From UBA1351 sp963677625 (GTDB taxonomy: Bacteria > Bacillota > Clostridia > Lachnospirales > Vallitaleaceae), in assembly GCA_963677625.2 (NCBI GenBank), contig CAXXSW010000003.1, positions 1 through 64,000 on the forward strand: a stretch of 64,000 nt of DNA. The letters are read 5' to 3'. Each line of letters begins with the position of its first letter. Positions within the stretch are counted from its first letter, which is position 1. Shown piece by piece: positions 47,455 to 57,075 of the stretch. The notes beneath the pieces are model-generated. The model saw only the letters and a program-made list of their open reading frames with translations, ran no database searches and had not been told where the DNA came from. Made by a program: the position numbers and the translations under genes.

Positions 47455-48208
47455 GGCTACTACCTCCAAGATAAGCCAACTGGTCAAGAATTTCATGATA
47501 GAACCGACTTCTCTTTTCACCCTTTATAAGCTCAGAATGTTCTTTCCCATCTTTAAGGAAAACAACACGATCTGAATAAGAAGCGCTTAGAGGATCATGG
47601 GTTACCATAAGGATTGTAACCTTTCGTTCCCTATTTAATTTTACCAAAAGCTCAAGAAGTTCCAATGATGCTTTTGAATCCAATGCTCCTGTCGGTTCAT
47701 CTGCCAAAACGATAGATGGATTCTTAATAATTGCCCTTGCTGCAGCCACTCTTTGCTTTTGACCACCTGAAAGTTCATAAGGATATTTTTTACTATGAGC
47801 TTGAATAGAAAAAAAGTTTAAAAGTTCATTGACTTTTTGATTTAGTTCATCATAAGATCGATTATCAAAAGTCATAGGCAAGGCAATATTTTCAAATACT
47901 GTCAAATGATCCAAAAGATTATAGTCCTGAAAAAGATAACCTATGTGATTACTCCTAAAGCCTGACAAAGCTTTTTTCTTCATTTTAGCCATATCCTCAC
48001 CCTTAAAATAGATGGCCCCTGCAGAAGCAAGGTCAATTGTGGCCAGTATATTAAGTAATGTCGTTTTTCCTGAACCGGATGGTCCCATCACACTGACAAA
48101 CTCGCCTTCTTGAACCTCCATGTTGACTCCGTTTAGTGCTCTAGTCTCTATGCCTCTACTTTTATAAATTTTCGTCAAATGATTAATACTAATTAAATTA
48201 TGCTCCAT
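47441..48208 (-). CDS. BceA-type ABC transporter ATPase
   Basis: A 255-residue ATP-binding subunit: Walker A GPSGSGKTTLL, Q-loop FQDYNLLDHLTVFENI, signature LSGGQKQR, Walker B VLADEPTGALDS and switch histidine in VTHDP. It powers the adjacent permease. The start follows AAAGGAG. The end overlaps the permease start by 14 bases. An inverted repeat about 80 bases upstream of the start is the likely binding site of the cognate response regulator, so it is probably induced by peptide antibiotics. Confidence 0.93.
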   Translation of the reverse strand: MEHNLISINHLTKIYKSRGIETRALNGVNMEVQEGEFVSVMGPSGSGKTTLLNILATIDLASAGAIYFKGEDMAKMKKKALSGFRSNHIGYLFQDYNLLDHLTVFENIALPMTFDNRSYDELNQKVNELLNFFSIQAHSKKYPYELSGGQKQRVAAARAIIKNPSIVLADEPTGALDSKASLELLELLVKLNRERKVTILMVTHDPLSASYSDRVVFLKDGKEHSELIKGEKRSRFYHEILDQLAYLGGSSHEIN

Positions 48209-48283
48209 AACTTTCTCCTTTTTGTTTTGTTAATCATATTTTATCTCTTGTAAAACTTTTCATCCATCGATTAACATGACAAA

Positions 48284-48305
48284 AAGGTGACATTTTTGTC
48301 ACCTT
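48284..48305. promoter_or_regulatory. Candidate BceR-type operator
   Basis: AAGGTGACA-TTTT-TGTCACCTT is a palindrome with nine-base arms, 76-97 bases upstream of the BceA start and reaching the kinase stop. Known Bce-type response regulators bind inverted repeats around GTGACA/TGTCAC, so this is a strong candidate. Confidence 0.75.
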
Positions 48306-49251
48306 ATCCCTTATAAGCTTTTCTTATTCTATCATTTTTGGACTCTTTAGGGACAGAAAGCTGTATTTTAAGACCCATCTCATCTCCATGAAAAGACTTA
48401 ATCTCAATGCTCATTAATCTACCGACTTTCCGACACAAATAGAGTCCAAATCCTGTGGATTGGTTTGAATTCCTGCCATTTTTACCAACAAAACCTCGAC
48501 TAAACATCTTTTCAAGTTCATTGTCTAAAACCCCAATTCCATTATCTTCAATATAGACGATAACTTGGTCCGGCTTATCTTCAATATCAATATGAATCCA
48601 TCCATTTTCACCAGTATACTTATAACTATTATGAATAATCTGACTTAGGATATATAATAACCATTTTCTATCAGCCAGTCCCTGTCCCTGTCCCTTGATT
48701 TCTACAGATATGTTCTTATGGATAAGTAGACGCTTAAAACCTTTCACAGCCTCTACAATGATAGGTCTTAAGTCAAGAATCTCAATCTTTAAGTCTATCT
48801 GGGTTGATCTAGACCTATTCAAGAACAAGAGCTGATTAATAAGAAAATTGATTCGGTCCAGCTCTCTTCCAAGTGCTGTTTCTTCTTTTTCTCCAAACTC
48901 TTCAATAATTAACCTTGCTACTGAAAGAGGGACTTTCACCTCATGGACCCATTTAGTCAAATAGTCTCCAATCTCACTGATCTTGTCATCTAATCCCTCT
49001 AACTTTCTCTCCTCTTGCCTGATAATTCGAATCATATCCTCTTGTTTCCATAAATCTTTTGTGAACCCATAGAAATCAAAAAACAAAAAAGCTATGGTCA
49101 AAACACCAAGAAGGATATTCATATACAAGGCGTCAACCCCAGTTAGGTCAACGCCACTTGTGTGAAGAATTCCATTTACAATTACAAAAAAAAGTGATAT
49201 ATAAACAATCAAATGCAAACGTTTTTTTAGGTATGCTAATACTTTAATCAT
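48304..49251 (-). CDS. BceS-type intramembrane-sensing histidine kinase
   Basis: A 315-residue kinase with two N-terminal helices and almost no extracellular loop, so the signal is taken from the ABC transporter. The phosphorylated H103 sits in KWVHEVKVPLS, the form found in BceS/LiaS-like kinases, followed by a HATPase domain with NSYKYTGENGW, IEDNGIGV and STGFGLYLCRK. I use the ATG after GGATGGAAG; an ATG ten codons upstream lies within the response regulator end. It ends in the operator of the transporter genes. Confidence 0.88.
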   Translation of the reverse strand: MIKVLAYLKKRLHLIVYISLFFVIVNGILHTSGVDLTGVDALYMNILLGVLTIAFLFFDFYGFTKDLWKQEDMIRIIRQEERKLEGLDDKISEIGDYLTKWVHEVKVPLSVARLIIEEFGEKEETALGRELDRINFLINQLLFLNRSRSTQIDLKIEILDLRPIIVEAVKGFKRLLIHKNISVEIKGQGQGLADRKWLLYILSQIIHNSYKYTGENGWIHIDIEDKPDQVIVYIEDNGIGVLDNELEKMFSRGFVGKNGRNSNQSTGFGLYLCRKVGRLMSIEIKSFHGDEMGLKIQLSVPKESKNDRIRKAYKG

Positions 49252-49267
49252 TTTTATCTTCCATCCT

Positions 49268-49957
49268 TTAATCCGAACCATCCAAACTTAATATATATCC
49301 TTGACCTTTCTTTGTTTCAATAGCATGGCCAATCCCTAAGTTTTGCAATTTTTGCCTTAATCGATTTACATTCACCGTCAGGGTATTATCATTAACAAAT
49401 TGGTCATCGTCCCATAAAACTTCCATTAATCTGTTTCTTGAGACAATTTTCTCTTTTTTTCTCACTAGCTCGTGAAGTATTCTCCATTCATTCCTAGTCA
49501 ATTCTAAGCTTTGATCATGATAGACAAGTGCTGACTGTTCTTCCACTAGCCGCAACCCGTGATATTCAAGTTGGTCCCAACCTTCTTCCTGCCTTATAGA
49601 CCTTCTTATAATAGCCTTGATTTTAGCAAGTAAAACTTCTGTAGAAAAAGGTTTAGTGATATAATCATCACCACCAATTTCCATACCGTGGACTATATCC
49701 ATATCCATATCTTTACTGGAAATAAAAACCAATGGTACATTTGAAATTTTCCGAATTTGTCGACACCAATAATATCCATCATACATAGGCAAGACTATGT
49801 CCATTAAAACCAAGTCAGGCATATAATTTACAAATACCTCAATTACTTGATCAAATTCTGAAACACCTTTCACATCATAACCATATGATTCTAAGACATT
49901 CTTAACTTTTTCTCTTAAATGATTATCATCCTCTACAATAAGTATTTTTTCAGTCAT
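49268..49957 (-). CDS. BceR-type OmpR-family response regulator
   Basis: A 229-residue regulator with receiver domain (VEDDNH at 8-13, D53 in VLMDIVLPMYDG, SSKDMD lysine) and a winged helix ending VNVNRLRQKLQNLG and KGQGYIL. It is the first gene of the BceRS-BceAB run. Its probable target is the inverted repeat in front of the ATPase gene. Confidence 0.92.
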   Translation of the reverse strand: MTEKILIVEDDNHLREKVKNVLESYGYDVKGVSEFDQVIEVFVNYMPDLVLMDIVLPMYDGYYWCRQIRKISNVPLVFISSKDMDMDIVHGMEIGGDDYITKPFSTEVLLAKIKAIIRRSIRQEEGWDQLEYHGLRLVEEQSALVYHDQSLELTRNEWRILHELVRKKEKIVSRNRLMEVLWDDDQFVNDNTLTVNVNRLRQKLQNLGIGHAIETKKGQGYILSLDGSD

Positions 49958-50294
49958 TATGAAACCTTCCTGTCATCTTTTTTTCTATATTTAATCTTTA
50001 TCTTATACCAAGGCTATTTCCTACTTATATTTCCGAATCAAAAGCCCCTCAACCTAATCTATATAGAAGTCATCTCTATTATAATTGAAACACTAAAATT
50101 GTATAATGACTTTCAGACTTTTTTCATTAAATTCTAATCTAAGCTTTTGACTTTTTAAGTCTTACTTTCCGATAAAGCTCCTTTTTCAATAGCACTTCCT
50201 ATTATACACTATTTCTCTTTCTAACTTTATTTCATGAAATTCTAATACACACTTTCCATAGATATGATATCATTAAATCAAAGGAGATATTTAT
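49958..50294. other. Divergent intergenic region
   Basis: About 340 AT-rich bases between two divergent genes. Both promoters must be here. TATGATATC close to the plus-strand gene could be its -10, but I cannot assign -35 boxes with confidence. No RNA motif or repeat seen. Confidence 0.4.
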
Positions 50295-51401
50295 ATGACA
50301 GAAAACAAAAAACTTATTCAATATTTCATATTTACTCTTGCTGTACTTATTGCCGGACGGATGATTTTTATGGGCGATATTATCGCTTGGTTGGCCTCAG
50401 GAGCCACACCTGTTGTCATCATGCTTTTGACTATTTATCTCATGCTTCCTATGGTCAATAAATACCAGCTTATCTTGGAAAAAAAGGCCAGTAAAAGCAA
50501 AAGAACCCTATCGGTTGTCCTTGCTTTTTTGACCATATTTTTAATTATTGCAAGCTTTATTTCCATCATACTGCCCAGTCTGATTAGTTCGATTTCTGCT
50601 ATTGTCGACCAATTACCAAAATCAACCAATCAAATTACCAGTATCATCATGGGACTTCCCTTTGTAAACCTTTTTATTGAAGAAAGTGAACTTACCACCT
50701 TTTTCAATAATTTCAGTAACATACTTGTTTCTTTTAGCGAAAATATCATTCAGTACTCCACTAATATTATTATTTCTTTTAAGGATGCCGTTATTGCTCT
50801 AGGTATATTTATACTTTCCTTATTGATGGCTTTCTATGCTTTAAGAGACTACACACAAATCGAGGAAAATATAGAATTACATCTTCGTGCAATTTTTGGG
50901 GATTCCATCATATCACCTATTGTACGAGTTGCTAAATTGACAGACCAATCAATGAAAAAATTTCTATTAGGCAAACTTTACACCTGCCTCTTTTTAGGAT
51001 TAATGGTTGGTGCCTTTGGCCTGATTTACAATCTTATCTTTCCAAAGGACATCCCTTATTTACCCCTCATAGCATTTATTATAGGTATCACTAACATAAT
51101 ACCCTATGTTGGACCATTTATCGGGACTGTTCCATCCATTATATTTGCTCTCATAAACGGCTTTGTACCTGCTTTAGCACTTATTATCATCGTCCTAATA
51201 GCTCAACAAATAGATAATATTTTAATTTCACCTAAGATTATTGGCGATTCAGTGGGCCTTAAGCCTTTTTGGGTACTCTTTTCTGTAACCGTTGGTGGAC
51301 GTCTTTTCGGTATCTTGGGTATGCTTTTAACAGTACCCATCGCTTCCGTTATTTTAGTACTATTAGATGAAAAAGTTAAACAATATCAACTAGATAAATA
51401 A
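50295..51401 (+). CDS. AI-2E family transporter/permease
   Basis: A 368-residue polytopic protein of the UPF0118/AI-2E exporter family (YtvI-like) with about eight helices. Conserved C-terminal pattern: NIIPYVGPFIGTVPSI and ISPKIIGDSVGLKPFWVLFSVTVGGRLFGILGM. Members transport or export small molecules; some act in sodium/proton exchange. AAAGGAG precedes the ATG. It ends in a shared hairpin against the SprA-like gene. The substrate is unknown. Confidence 0.87.
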   Translation: MTENKKLIQYFIFTLAVLIAGRMIFMGDIIAWLASGATPVVIMLLTIYLMLPMVNKYQLILEKKASKSKRTLSVVLAFLTIFLIIASFISIILPSLISSISAIVDQLPKSTNQITSIIMGLPFVNLFIEESELTTFFNNFSNILVSFSENIIQYSTNIIISFKDAVIALGIFILSLLMAFYALRDYTQIEENIELHLRAIFGDSIISPIVRVAKLTDQSMKKFLLGKLYTCLFLGLMVGAFGLIYNLIFPKDIPYLPLIAFIIGITNIIPYVGPFIGTVPSIIFALINGFVPALALIIIVLIAQQIDNILISPKIIGDSVGLKPFWVLFSVTVGGRLFGILGMLLTVPIASVILVLLDEKVKQYQLDK

Positions 51402-51407
51402 TAAAAA

Positions 51408-51440
51408 GGATATTACTCTATCATCTATAGGGTAATATCC
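51408..51440. terminator. Bidirectional terminator overlapping a stop codon
   Basis: GGATATTAC pairs with GTAATATCC around an AT-rich centre, between two convergent genes. The minus gene's last codons lie within the stem. Confidence 0.7.
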
Positions 51441-52033
51441 AATAAATTTCCTTTAGTATTTATCTGCTTGGCCTTTCCATAATTGGCAAGAAGACTTGTA
51501 TTTTCATTTGCCTTCTTAGCAGCCGTTGTTGTCTTAGTTACACCTCCTGAAACATAGGATTTCCCACATTCAGGACAAACAGCAGTAAAAAGCTGAACAC
51601 TTTGGCTGACAACTTCCCGATCATGCATTTCAGCATTTGAACCTTCTCTGGACACATGTTCCATCTCATGTCCCATAACAACCGAACCTGATATTTCAGG
51701 ACTGATATGCTGCGGTGACTTGAAGGAGACTCCTGGGTCATTTGATCCATCTTGATACGTTCTTGAAGCACATGTGGCACATTCAATTACGCCCATCCCC
51801 TTTAAAGCTTTCTCATCAAACTGTTCCTTTAATTTATTCAATCGATTTTCTGACGGTGTAATAAAATTCCCAGAAGTATTTATTTGACTTCCAACCAATG
51901 ACACACTCTTTGCTTGATGCCTAACACTAGGTGCTTCATTCTTGCCAAAAGTTTTACCACTCTGGTCATAATTAGTATACACTTGTCCCTGAGGCGATGT
52001 ATAACCCTGTATCTGATTACCTATTGATTGCAT
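51425..52033 (-). CDS. SprA-related putative zinc metallopeptidase
   Basis: A 202-residue protein resembling the SprA-like family of unknown function. Two cysteine pairs (C85/C88 in ECATC, C153/C156 in CPECGKSYVSGG) frame a segment YQDGSNDPGVSFKSP and the metal-site-like HEMEH (122-126). No signal peptide. The first 60 residues are low in structure and glycine/serine/glutamine-rich. The ATG after GGAAGTG is chosen over a TTG five codons earlier. HExxH and cysteine pairs suggest a zinc protein; enzymatic activity is unproven. It lies beside, and codirectional with, the HDOD gene. Confidence 0.72.
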   Translation of the reverse strand: MQSIGNQIQGYTSPQGQVYTNYDQSGKTFGKNEAPSVRHQAKSVSLVGSQINTSGNFITPSENRLNKLKEQFDEKALKGMGVIECATCASRTYQDGSNDPGVSFKSPQHISPEISGSVVMGHEMEHVSREGSNAEMHDREVVSQSVQLFTAVCPECGKSYVSGGVTKTTTAAKKANENTSLLANYGKAKQINTKGNLLDITL

Positions 52034-52066
52034 TCTATCACTTCCCAATACGCATAAAGCACAACA

Positions 52067-52930
52067 CTAAATCTCCAATAAGACGTCGTCTTTCTCTATG
52101 ATGTCTGCAACTTCTGACATAATCTCGGTCAACATGATATCATCAAGCCCCAACATCCGAACTGAATCAGAAAAAAATTCATAGGCAAGACCATCGATAC
52201 CGATATGGATTCCCATCATCATGACAAGTGAATCTGAAATATGAGTTATAGCCACCAATTCTGGATTCACAAAAGCTACAGCCGGATTATGGTGACAGGC
52301 AATAACTTCAACCAGTTCTTCAGGAAGGTTCCAATTTTCTGCAATCTTGGCACCAATCTGACCATGATGATAACCCAGTACCATTTCCTCAGCAACAATA
52401 AATGACTTCCCTTCATTCTCTACAAGGAAGTTAATGTCATCATAAGCACCTTCCACATAGGTATCCAATATAACCTTACCAATATCTCGAAGCAATCCAG
52501 CAGTATATGCTTGGTCAGGATTTACATATTTTATTTTTTTAGCTATGGTTCTTGTCATAATCGCTGATATTTGTGACTGTTTCCATAAGGCTTCCTTCTC
52601 CAAAGCGTATCCAGGTAGTTCCTTATTCATAACAGAACCGGCAACTGTTGCCAGTACCATACTCTGAATTGCAGAAAACCCCAATAAGACACTGGCATCT
52701 ACTACAGTAGAAATCTCTCTCCTACCACGATAGAAGGCTGAATTAGCCAATTTTAAAATCTTTGTAGTCAAACCCTGGTCTTTCATAATTTCCGTCTCAA
52801 GATCCTTAGCTCCTGTCCTATCATCAGCAATGATTTCAAGGATACGAAGGATTGTCTGCGGAAAAGGCGGGATCTCTTTGACTTTATTAACGATTTCTTC
52901 CATAGTCAGTTCTTTATTATCCATACCCAC
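52067..52930 (-). CDS. HDOD domain signalling protein
   Basis: About 287 residues, nearly all one HDOD domain: EIPPFPQTILRILEIIADDR, ILKLANSAFYRGRREISTV, ILLGFSAIQSMVLATV-like and LRDIGKVIL, without a catalytic HD pair, as expected of the family. HDOD proteins are regulators linked to nucleotide or two-component signalling. The start is uncertain: a GTG eight bases after AAAGGTG is used; an ATG two codons downstream is also possible, and an upstream TTG is less likely. Confidence 0.85.
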   Translation of the reverse strand: MGMDNKELTMEEIVNKVKEIPPFPQTILRILEIIADDRTGAKDLETEIMKDQGLTTKILKLANSAFYRGRREISTVVDASVLLGFSAIQSMVLATVAGSVMNKELPGYALEKEALWKQSQISAIMTRTIAKKIKYVNPDQAYTAGLLRDIGKVILDTYVEGAYDDINFLVENEGKSFIVAEEMVLGYHHGQIGAKIAENWNLPEELVEVIACHHNPAVAFVNPELVAITHISDSLVMMMGIHIGIDGLAYEFFSDSVRMLGLDDIMLTEIMSEVADIIEKDDVLLEI

Positions 52931-53077
52931 TGTTTTGTCACCTTTCAAAACCTTACATTCTTCTTCTCATTATACTACAAGTATACAGTAAGAATATTAA
53001 CAATTAATGAATATACTCTTTTTTTTTCACAATTTTATTATATCATGAATAATTTATATATCCCAATCATAGATAAA

Positions 53078-53111
53078 GGATGTTGACAGAAATAAAAATC
53101 TATCAACATCC
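53078..53111 (-). terminator. Terminator of the sugar catabolic operon
   Basis: GGATGTTGA/TCAACATCC stem, followed on the minus strand by TTTATC, just past the stop of the last oxidoreductase gene. Confidence 0.72.
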
Positions 53112-53139
53112 CAGTATTATCAGTAGACATTATGCTATT

Positions 53140-54195
53140 TTAAATATTACAGTTTACAGCTATACCTTTTTCATCAGATTCAAAGGCAGCTTCCATAACC
53201 TTCATAACTCGAAGGGCCTGTTCAGGTGTTATTCTAAGTGGTCCCTCACCCTTTATGGCGTCAATCAGTCCATCATATACAACCGTAATTTTATCCACTA
53301 CTTCCATAGGCTCTGAAAGATCAATGGTTTCCGTTGATTCAGAACGTCTTGGTGCCATGGTCTTCGTTGGGCCGGCCTTAGTATAAACAATTTCTTCTGT
53401 CCATGAATTTTCCTTGTCAACACAGCGTACGATCTGCCCTTCACATTCCCAATTATCTATCTGAAGGGTACCGTCAGTACCTAGAACATACCATCTTGGA
53501 TGTGTAATATAATTATTAGTTGACACCTCAACATGGGCAGTCAAACCACTTTCAAAAGTCATAGTCAAACGAAAGTTATCATCTACCTCGTCATATTCAA
53601 TCCGGTACATTTTACAGAAAACATTAGTTACCGGTTCTTTAATCATGTACATAAGCTGATCAATAAGATGTACTCCCCAGTCTAGCATCATGCCACCACC
53701 TAGGGCCTTGATAGTTCTCCAACCCTTAGGCATACCTCTAGAACCTTCAACTCGAGATTCAATCACATAAGGTTTTCCTAAATCTCCAGCTTCAACGTGC
53801 TTTTTCATCAATTGAAAATCTTTATTGGTTCTACGGTTCTGGTTAATAGTGAAGATTTGACCGGTTTCCTTGGCTACTTCCATAATGTCAATAAGTTCTT
53901 GAGAACTCAGAGTCACTGGTTTTTCACAAATAACATGTTTTCCAGCTCTAAGGGCTTCAATAGAAAGTTCTCTATGCATCTCATTAGTTGTGGCTACCAG
54001 TACAATATCTACTTCTTTATCACCTAGAAGTTCTTCTTTTGACCTATATTGATACAAACCTCTTTGACCTGCAACTTCCATACGTTCAGGATTCACATCA
54101 TAAACCCCTTTAATCTTGAGGCGGTCATAATCTTTAAGTTCCTTATGGTGATATGAAGCCATACCTCCAAAACCAATAATTGCTAGTGTCAACAT
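53140..54195 (-). CDS. Gfo/Idh/MocA family oxidoreductase, second
   Basis: A 351-residue NAD(P)-dependent sugar or polyol dehydrogenase. Rossmann start AIIGFGGMA (5-13), the VICEKPVTLS catalytic segment with the EKP lysine, and the LGGGMMLDWGVHLIDQL motif with substrate histidine. The ATG after GGAGG is used. It is the last of four genes and follows a TIM-barrel isomerase by about 35 bases. Probably oxidises or reduces an intermediate handled by the neighbours; the substrate is not evident. Confidence 0.88.
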   Translation of the reverse strand: MLTLAIIGFGGMASYHHKELKDYDRLKIKGVYDVNPERMEVAGQRGLYQYRSKEELLGDKEVDIVLVATTNEMHRELSIEALRAGKHVICEKPVTLSSQELIDIMEVAKETGQIFTINQNRRTNKDFQLMKKHVEAGDLGKPYVIESRVEGSRGMPKGWRTIKALGGGMMLDWGVHLIDQLMYMIKEPVTNVFCKMYRIEYDEVDDNFRLTMTFESGLTAHVEVSTNNYITHPRWYVLGTDGTLQIDNWECEGQIVRCVDKENSWTEEIVYTKAGPTKTMAPRRSESTETIDLSEPMEVVDKITVVYDGLIDAIKGEGPLRITPEQALRVMKVMEAAFESDEKGIAVNCNI

Positions 54196-54231
54196 TTTAT
54201 TACCTCCTACTTCCAATTCAGAGTCATCGGC

Positions 54232-55197
54232 TTAAGCCCACCACATATCACCCTGTTCTTCAAATATAATAACGTCTTTCAAAAATTCCACAGCTTTTGA
54301 CAAGCCTTCATCAACGGACATAAGCGCATCCTCATGTTCAATACTGATTACTCCATCATAACCAACCAATCTCAAACTTGAGATAATATTATTCCATACT
54401 CCTTTATCATGTCCATATCCAACCGTTCTAAAAGTCCATGAACGGTCCATAAGATTGCCGTAATGTCCAACATCTAGGACACCATTAACAGCTGTGTTGT
54501 GCTCATCAATGTTAGTATCTTTTGCATGGAAATGATGAATAGCACCCTTTAAGTATTTTATGGATTCTACAGGATTCATACCTTGCCAGAACAAATGACT
54601 CGGATCAACGTTAGCACCGATTGTATCTCCACAAGCTTCTCTCAACCTCATAAGCGTTGCTGGATTATATACACAGAAACCTGGATGCATTTCTAAAGCT
54701 ATCTTAGTTACACCATGTTCATTAGCAAACTTGACCATGTCTTTCCAATATGGAATCAAGACTTCATTCCACTGATAATCAAGAATCTTACCATAATCTT
54801 CAGGCCAAGAACAAGTAACCCAGTTTGGATACTGAGAGTGGGCTGAATCACCTGGGCATCCAGAAAATCCAACTAAGGTATGTACATCTAATTTTTCGGC
54901 CAAAAGAATGGCATTAACAAATTGGTCATGATACGTCTTAGCCGTTTCCTTATTAGGGTGAACAGGATTACCATGACAAGAAATAGCTGAAATCTCCATA
55001 TCATTGGTTTTCACTATATCTTTAATTCCTTGTATTTTTTCATCATCATCAAGAAGTTCAGATGGGTTCAAATGTTCCATACCAGGGTATCCCCCAGCTC
55101 CGACCTCTAATGACTGAACTCCCATATTTTTCAGCTTTTTAACAGCTTCTTCAAAAGACAGTCCGTATAATGGTACTGTTAAAACTCCTAATTTCAT
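54232..55197 (-). CDS. Xylose isomerase-like TIM-barrel sugar isomerase/epimerase, second
   Basis: A 321-residue AP-endonuclease-2 fold protein of the IolE/IolI type. Metal-ligand segments: ALEMHPGFCVYNP, GANVDPSHLFWQG, HFHAKDT and SIEHEDALM give the Glu, Asp, His, Glu set. It would isomerise or epimerise a keto-sugar. AAAGGA precedes the ATG. It follows the first isomerase by about 65 bases in the same transcript. The two isomerases are of different length and not close copies. Confidence 0.87.
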   Translation of the reverse strand: MKLGVLTVPLYGLSFEEAVKKLKNMGVQSLEVGAGGYPGMEHLNPSELLDDDEKIQGIKDIVKTNDMEISAISCHGNPVHPNKETAKTYHDQFVNAILLAEKLDVHTLVGFSGCPGDSAHSQYPNWVTCSWPEDYGKILDYQWNEVLIPYWKDMVKFANEHGVTKIALEMHPGFCVYNPATLMRLREACGDTIGANVDPSHLFWQGMNPVESIKYLKGAIHHFHAKDTNIDEHNTAVNGVLDVGHYGNLMDRSWTFRTVGYGHDKGVWNNIISSLRLVGYDGVISIEHEDALMSVDEGLSKAVEFLKDVIIFEEQGDMWWA

Positions 55198-55264
55198 AAT
55201 CTATCCTTTCTCAATAAAAACACTGCTTATTGATATCTCATTACTAAATCCATGTATAATTCTT

Positions 55265-55990
55265 CTAAAGACTTTTTAAATATTTAACAGACCTTTCCAT
55301 ACTAGGCATAATATCGTCGCCTCGTGTTTCCTGTTCATAAATAAAAATTCCATTAGGTTTAAGGTTCATGACTTTTCCAAAGTCAATAATTCCCCTATCA
55401 GCAGATACGTTGTCTTTAGAAACCATATCCTTAATCTGCTTCAAATGAATCATTGGGCACCTGTCCAAATGTCCTTCTAAATACTCAAGAGGGTTAAGCC
55501 CTGCATGCGCAATCCAGTATAGGTCTGGTTGCTGTAAGAGGTTTCCATCTTCCACTAGTTCAAAGAGATAATCAATTAACAGCTGATTATTTTCTTCAAC
55601 AAATTCATGACTATGATTATGGTAGCAAAGAGGAAGTCCTACTTTCTTGCTAATAGCTCCAGCCCTATTTAATGTCTCAGCCAATTTTTTTATATCAGTT
55701 TTGGATGCCACTGGAGCATAAGGACAAACGATAAAAGAAGCTCCTAAAGTTTTCAGAATATCTAACTGATGATCTAAGTCCTTTTCAAGAAGCTCAAGAG
55801 AAACATGGGCCGATACACATTCAAGTCCCAGTTCATCCAGCTTTTCTCTAATTATCTTAGGATCAAAGTCATAGTATCCTGCAAACTCTACACCGTCATA
55901 GCCCATATCTTTAAGTTTTTCCAATGTCATCATAAAATCTTTCTCAAGATAATCACGAACCGAGTATAGTTGTGCATGTACTTTAATCAT
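55265..55990 (-). CDS. Xylose isomerase-like TIM-barrel sugar isomerase/epimerase, first
   Basis: A 241-residue TIM-barrel protein, shorter than its downstream relative. YDGVEFAGYY, the SAHVSLELLE segment, CYHNHSHEF and MIHLKQIKDM are the usual metal and substrate sites. It resembles small isomerases paired with Gfo/Idh/MocA dehydrogenases. AGGAGGAGAC lies before the ATG, which is nine bases past the preceding dehydrogenase. Substrate unknown. Confidence 0.85.
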   Translation of the reverse strand: MIKVHAQLYSVRDYLEKDFMMTLEKLKDMGYDGVEFAGYYDFDPKIIREKLDELGLECVSAHVSLELLEKDLDHQLDILKTLGASFIVCPYAPVASKTDIKKLAETLNRAGAISKKVGLPLCYHNHSHEFVEENNQLLIDYLFELVEDGNLLQQPDLYWIAHAGLNPLEYLEGHLDRCPMIHLKQIKDMVSKDNVSADRGIIDFGKVMNLKPNGIFIYEQETRGDDIMPSMERSVKYLKSL

Positions 55991-55998
55991 GTCTCCTC

Positions 55999-57075
55999 CT
56001 AAAAGTAAATGGTTTGTCCACTTGCTGCTGATTCATAAATAGCTTCCAATATTTCAGTAACAACTAAAGCCTGTTCTGGTGTTACGACTAAATCTCCTCC
56101 ATCAGTAACTGCCTTATAGAAGGTTTTTGCCTCAATAACTTCTGGTCTGTCACCTCCACCTTCATAGAAATCAACACCTGCTCCTCCCAAATCTGGTTTT
56201 TTTATAGAAAGTTTACCTAGATCTGCAAAGTTATAGCGAAGTCCGTCCTTCATATCTGCTCCTGCTTTAGTACCGCAAAGAGTTGTCTTTGCTTCACCTA
56301 TATCTAATGTATTTAGAGCCCATGATGATTCAAGAATAATGGTTGCACCATTCTTCATCTTAATGAATCCAAAAGCTGAATCCTCAACTGTAAATTGATC
56401 TGTTTCCCAATCTCCAAAGGCATTTCCTGTTTCTGTTTGGTCACCTAATTTTTTATATACAGAACCTGATACACTTTCAACCTCATAGTTGTCCATTGCC
56501 CAAAGGGTTAGGTCAAGAGCATGAGTTCCTATATCAATAAGAGGTCCCCCACCTTGCTCTTCTTCATTAAGAAATACACCCCAAGTCGGAACAGCACGTC
56601 TTCGAATGGCATGGGCTTTAGCAAAGTAAATATCACCAAGGTCACCTCTTCTACAAGCTTTGTATAGATGAGTTGAATCTTCTCTGTAGCGGTTTTGATA
56701 ACCAACACTAAGAATTTTACCTGTTTTTTTTGCAACCTCAACCATTGTTCTTGCATCCGCTGCGGTTTTTGCCATAGGCTTTTCACACAATACATGTTTA
56801 TCACTTTCCATAGCAGCAATGGAAATATCCTTATGGGATTTGTTTGGTGTACACACATGCACGGCTACGATAGACTTATCTTTAAGAAGCTCATTATAGT
56901 CGGTATAGAATTTAGCACCTTCTGAACCAAATTTTTCACAGGCTTCCTTTGCCTTTTCTTCCACAATATCACAAAAGGCTACCATCTCAACATGGTCAAG
57001 CTTAGTCAGCGCTGGCATATGTTTGTTATTTGCGATTCCACCACATCCAATAATTCCTACTTTTACTTTTTTCAT
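55999..57075 (-). CDS. Gfo/Idh/MocA family oxidoreductase, first
   Basis: A 358-residue dehydrogenase, first gene of the operon. GIIGCGGIANNKHMPAL (7-23) binds the dinucleotide; VLCEKPMAKT and GGGPLIDIGTHALDLTLW hold the catalytic lysine and histidine. An ATG right after GGGAGGTTTTT sets the start; 33 upstream codons remain open but lack a ribosome site and run into the divergent promoter region. Control by the divergent AraC regulator is likely. Confidence 0.9.
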   Translation of the reverse strand: MKKVKVGIIGCGGIANNKHMPALTKLDHVEMVAFCDIVEEKAKEACEKFGSEGAKFYTDYNELLKDKSIVAVHVCTPNKSHKDISIAAMESDKHVLCEKPMAKTAADARTMVEVAKKTGKILSVGYQNRYREDSTHLYKACRRGDLGDIYFAKAHAIRRRAVPTWGVFLNEEEQGGGPLIDIGTHALDLTLWAMDNYEVESVSGSVYKKLGDQTETGNAFGDWETDQFTVEDSAFGFIKMKNGATIILESSWALNTLDIGEAKTTLCGTKAGADMKDGLRYNFADLGKLSIKKPDLGGAGVDFYEGGGDRPEVIEAKTFYKAVTDGGDLVVTPEQALVVTEILEAIYESAASGQTIYF

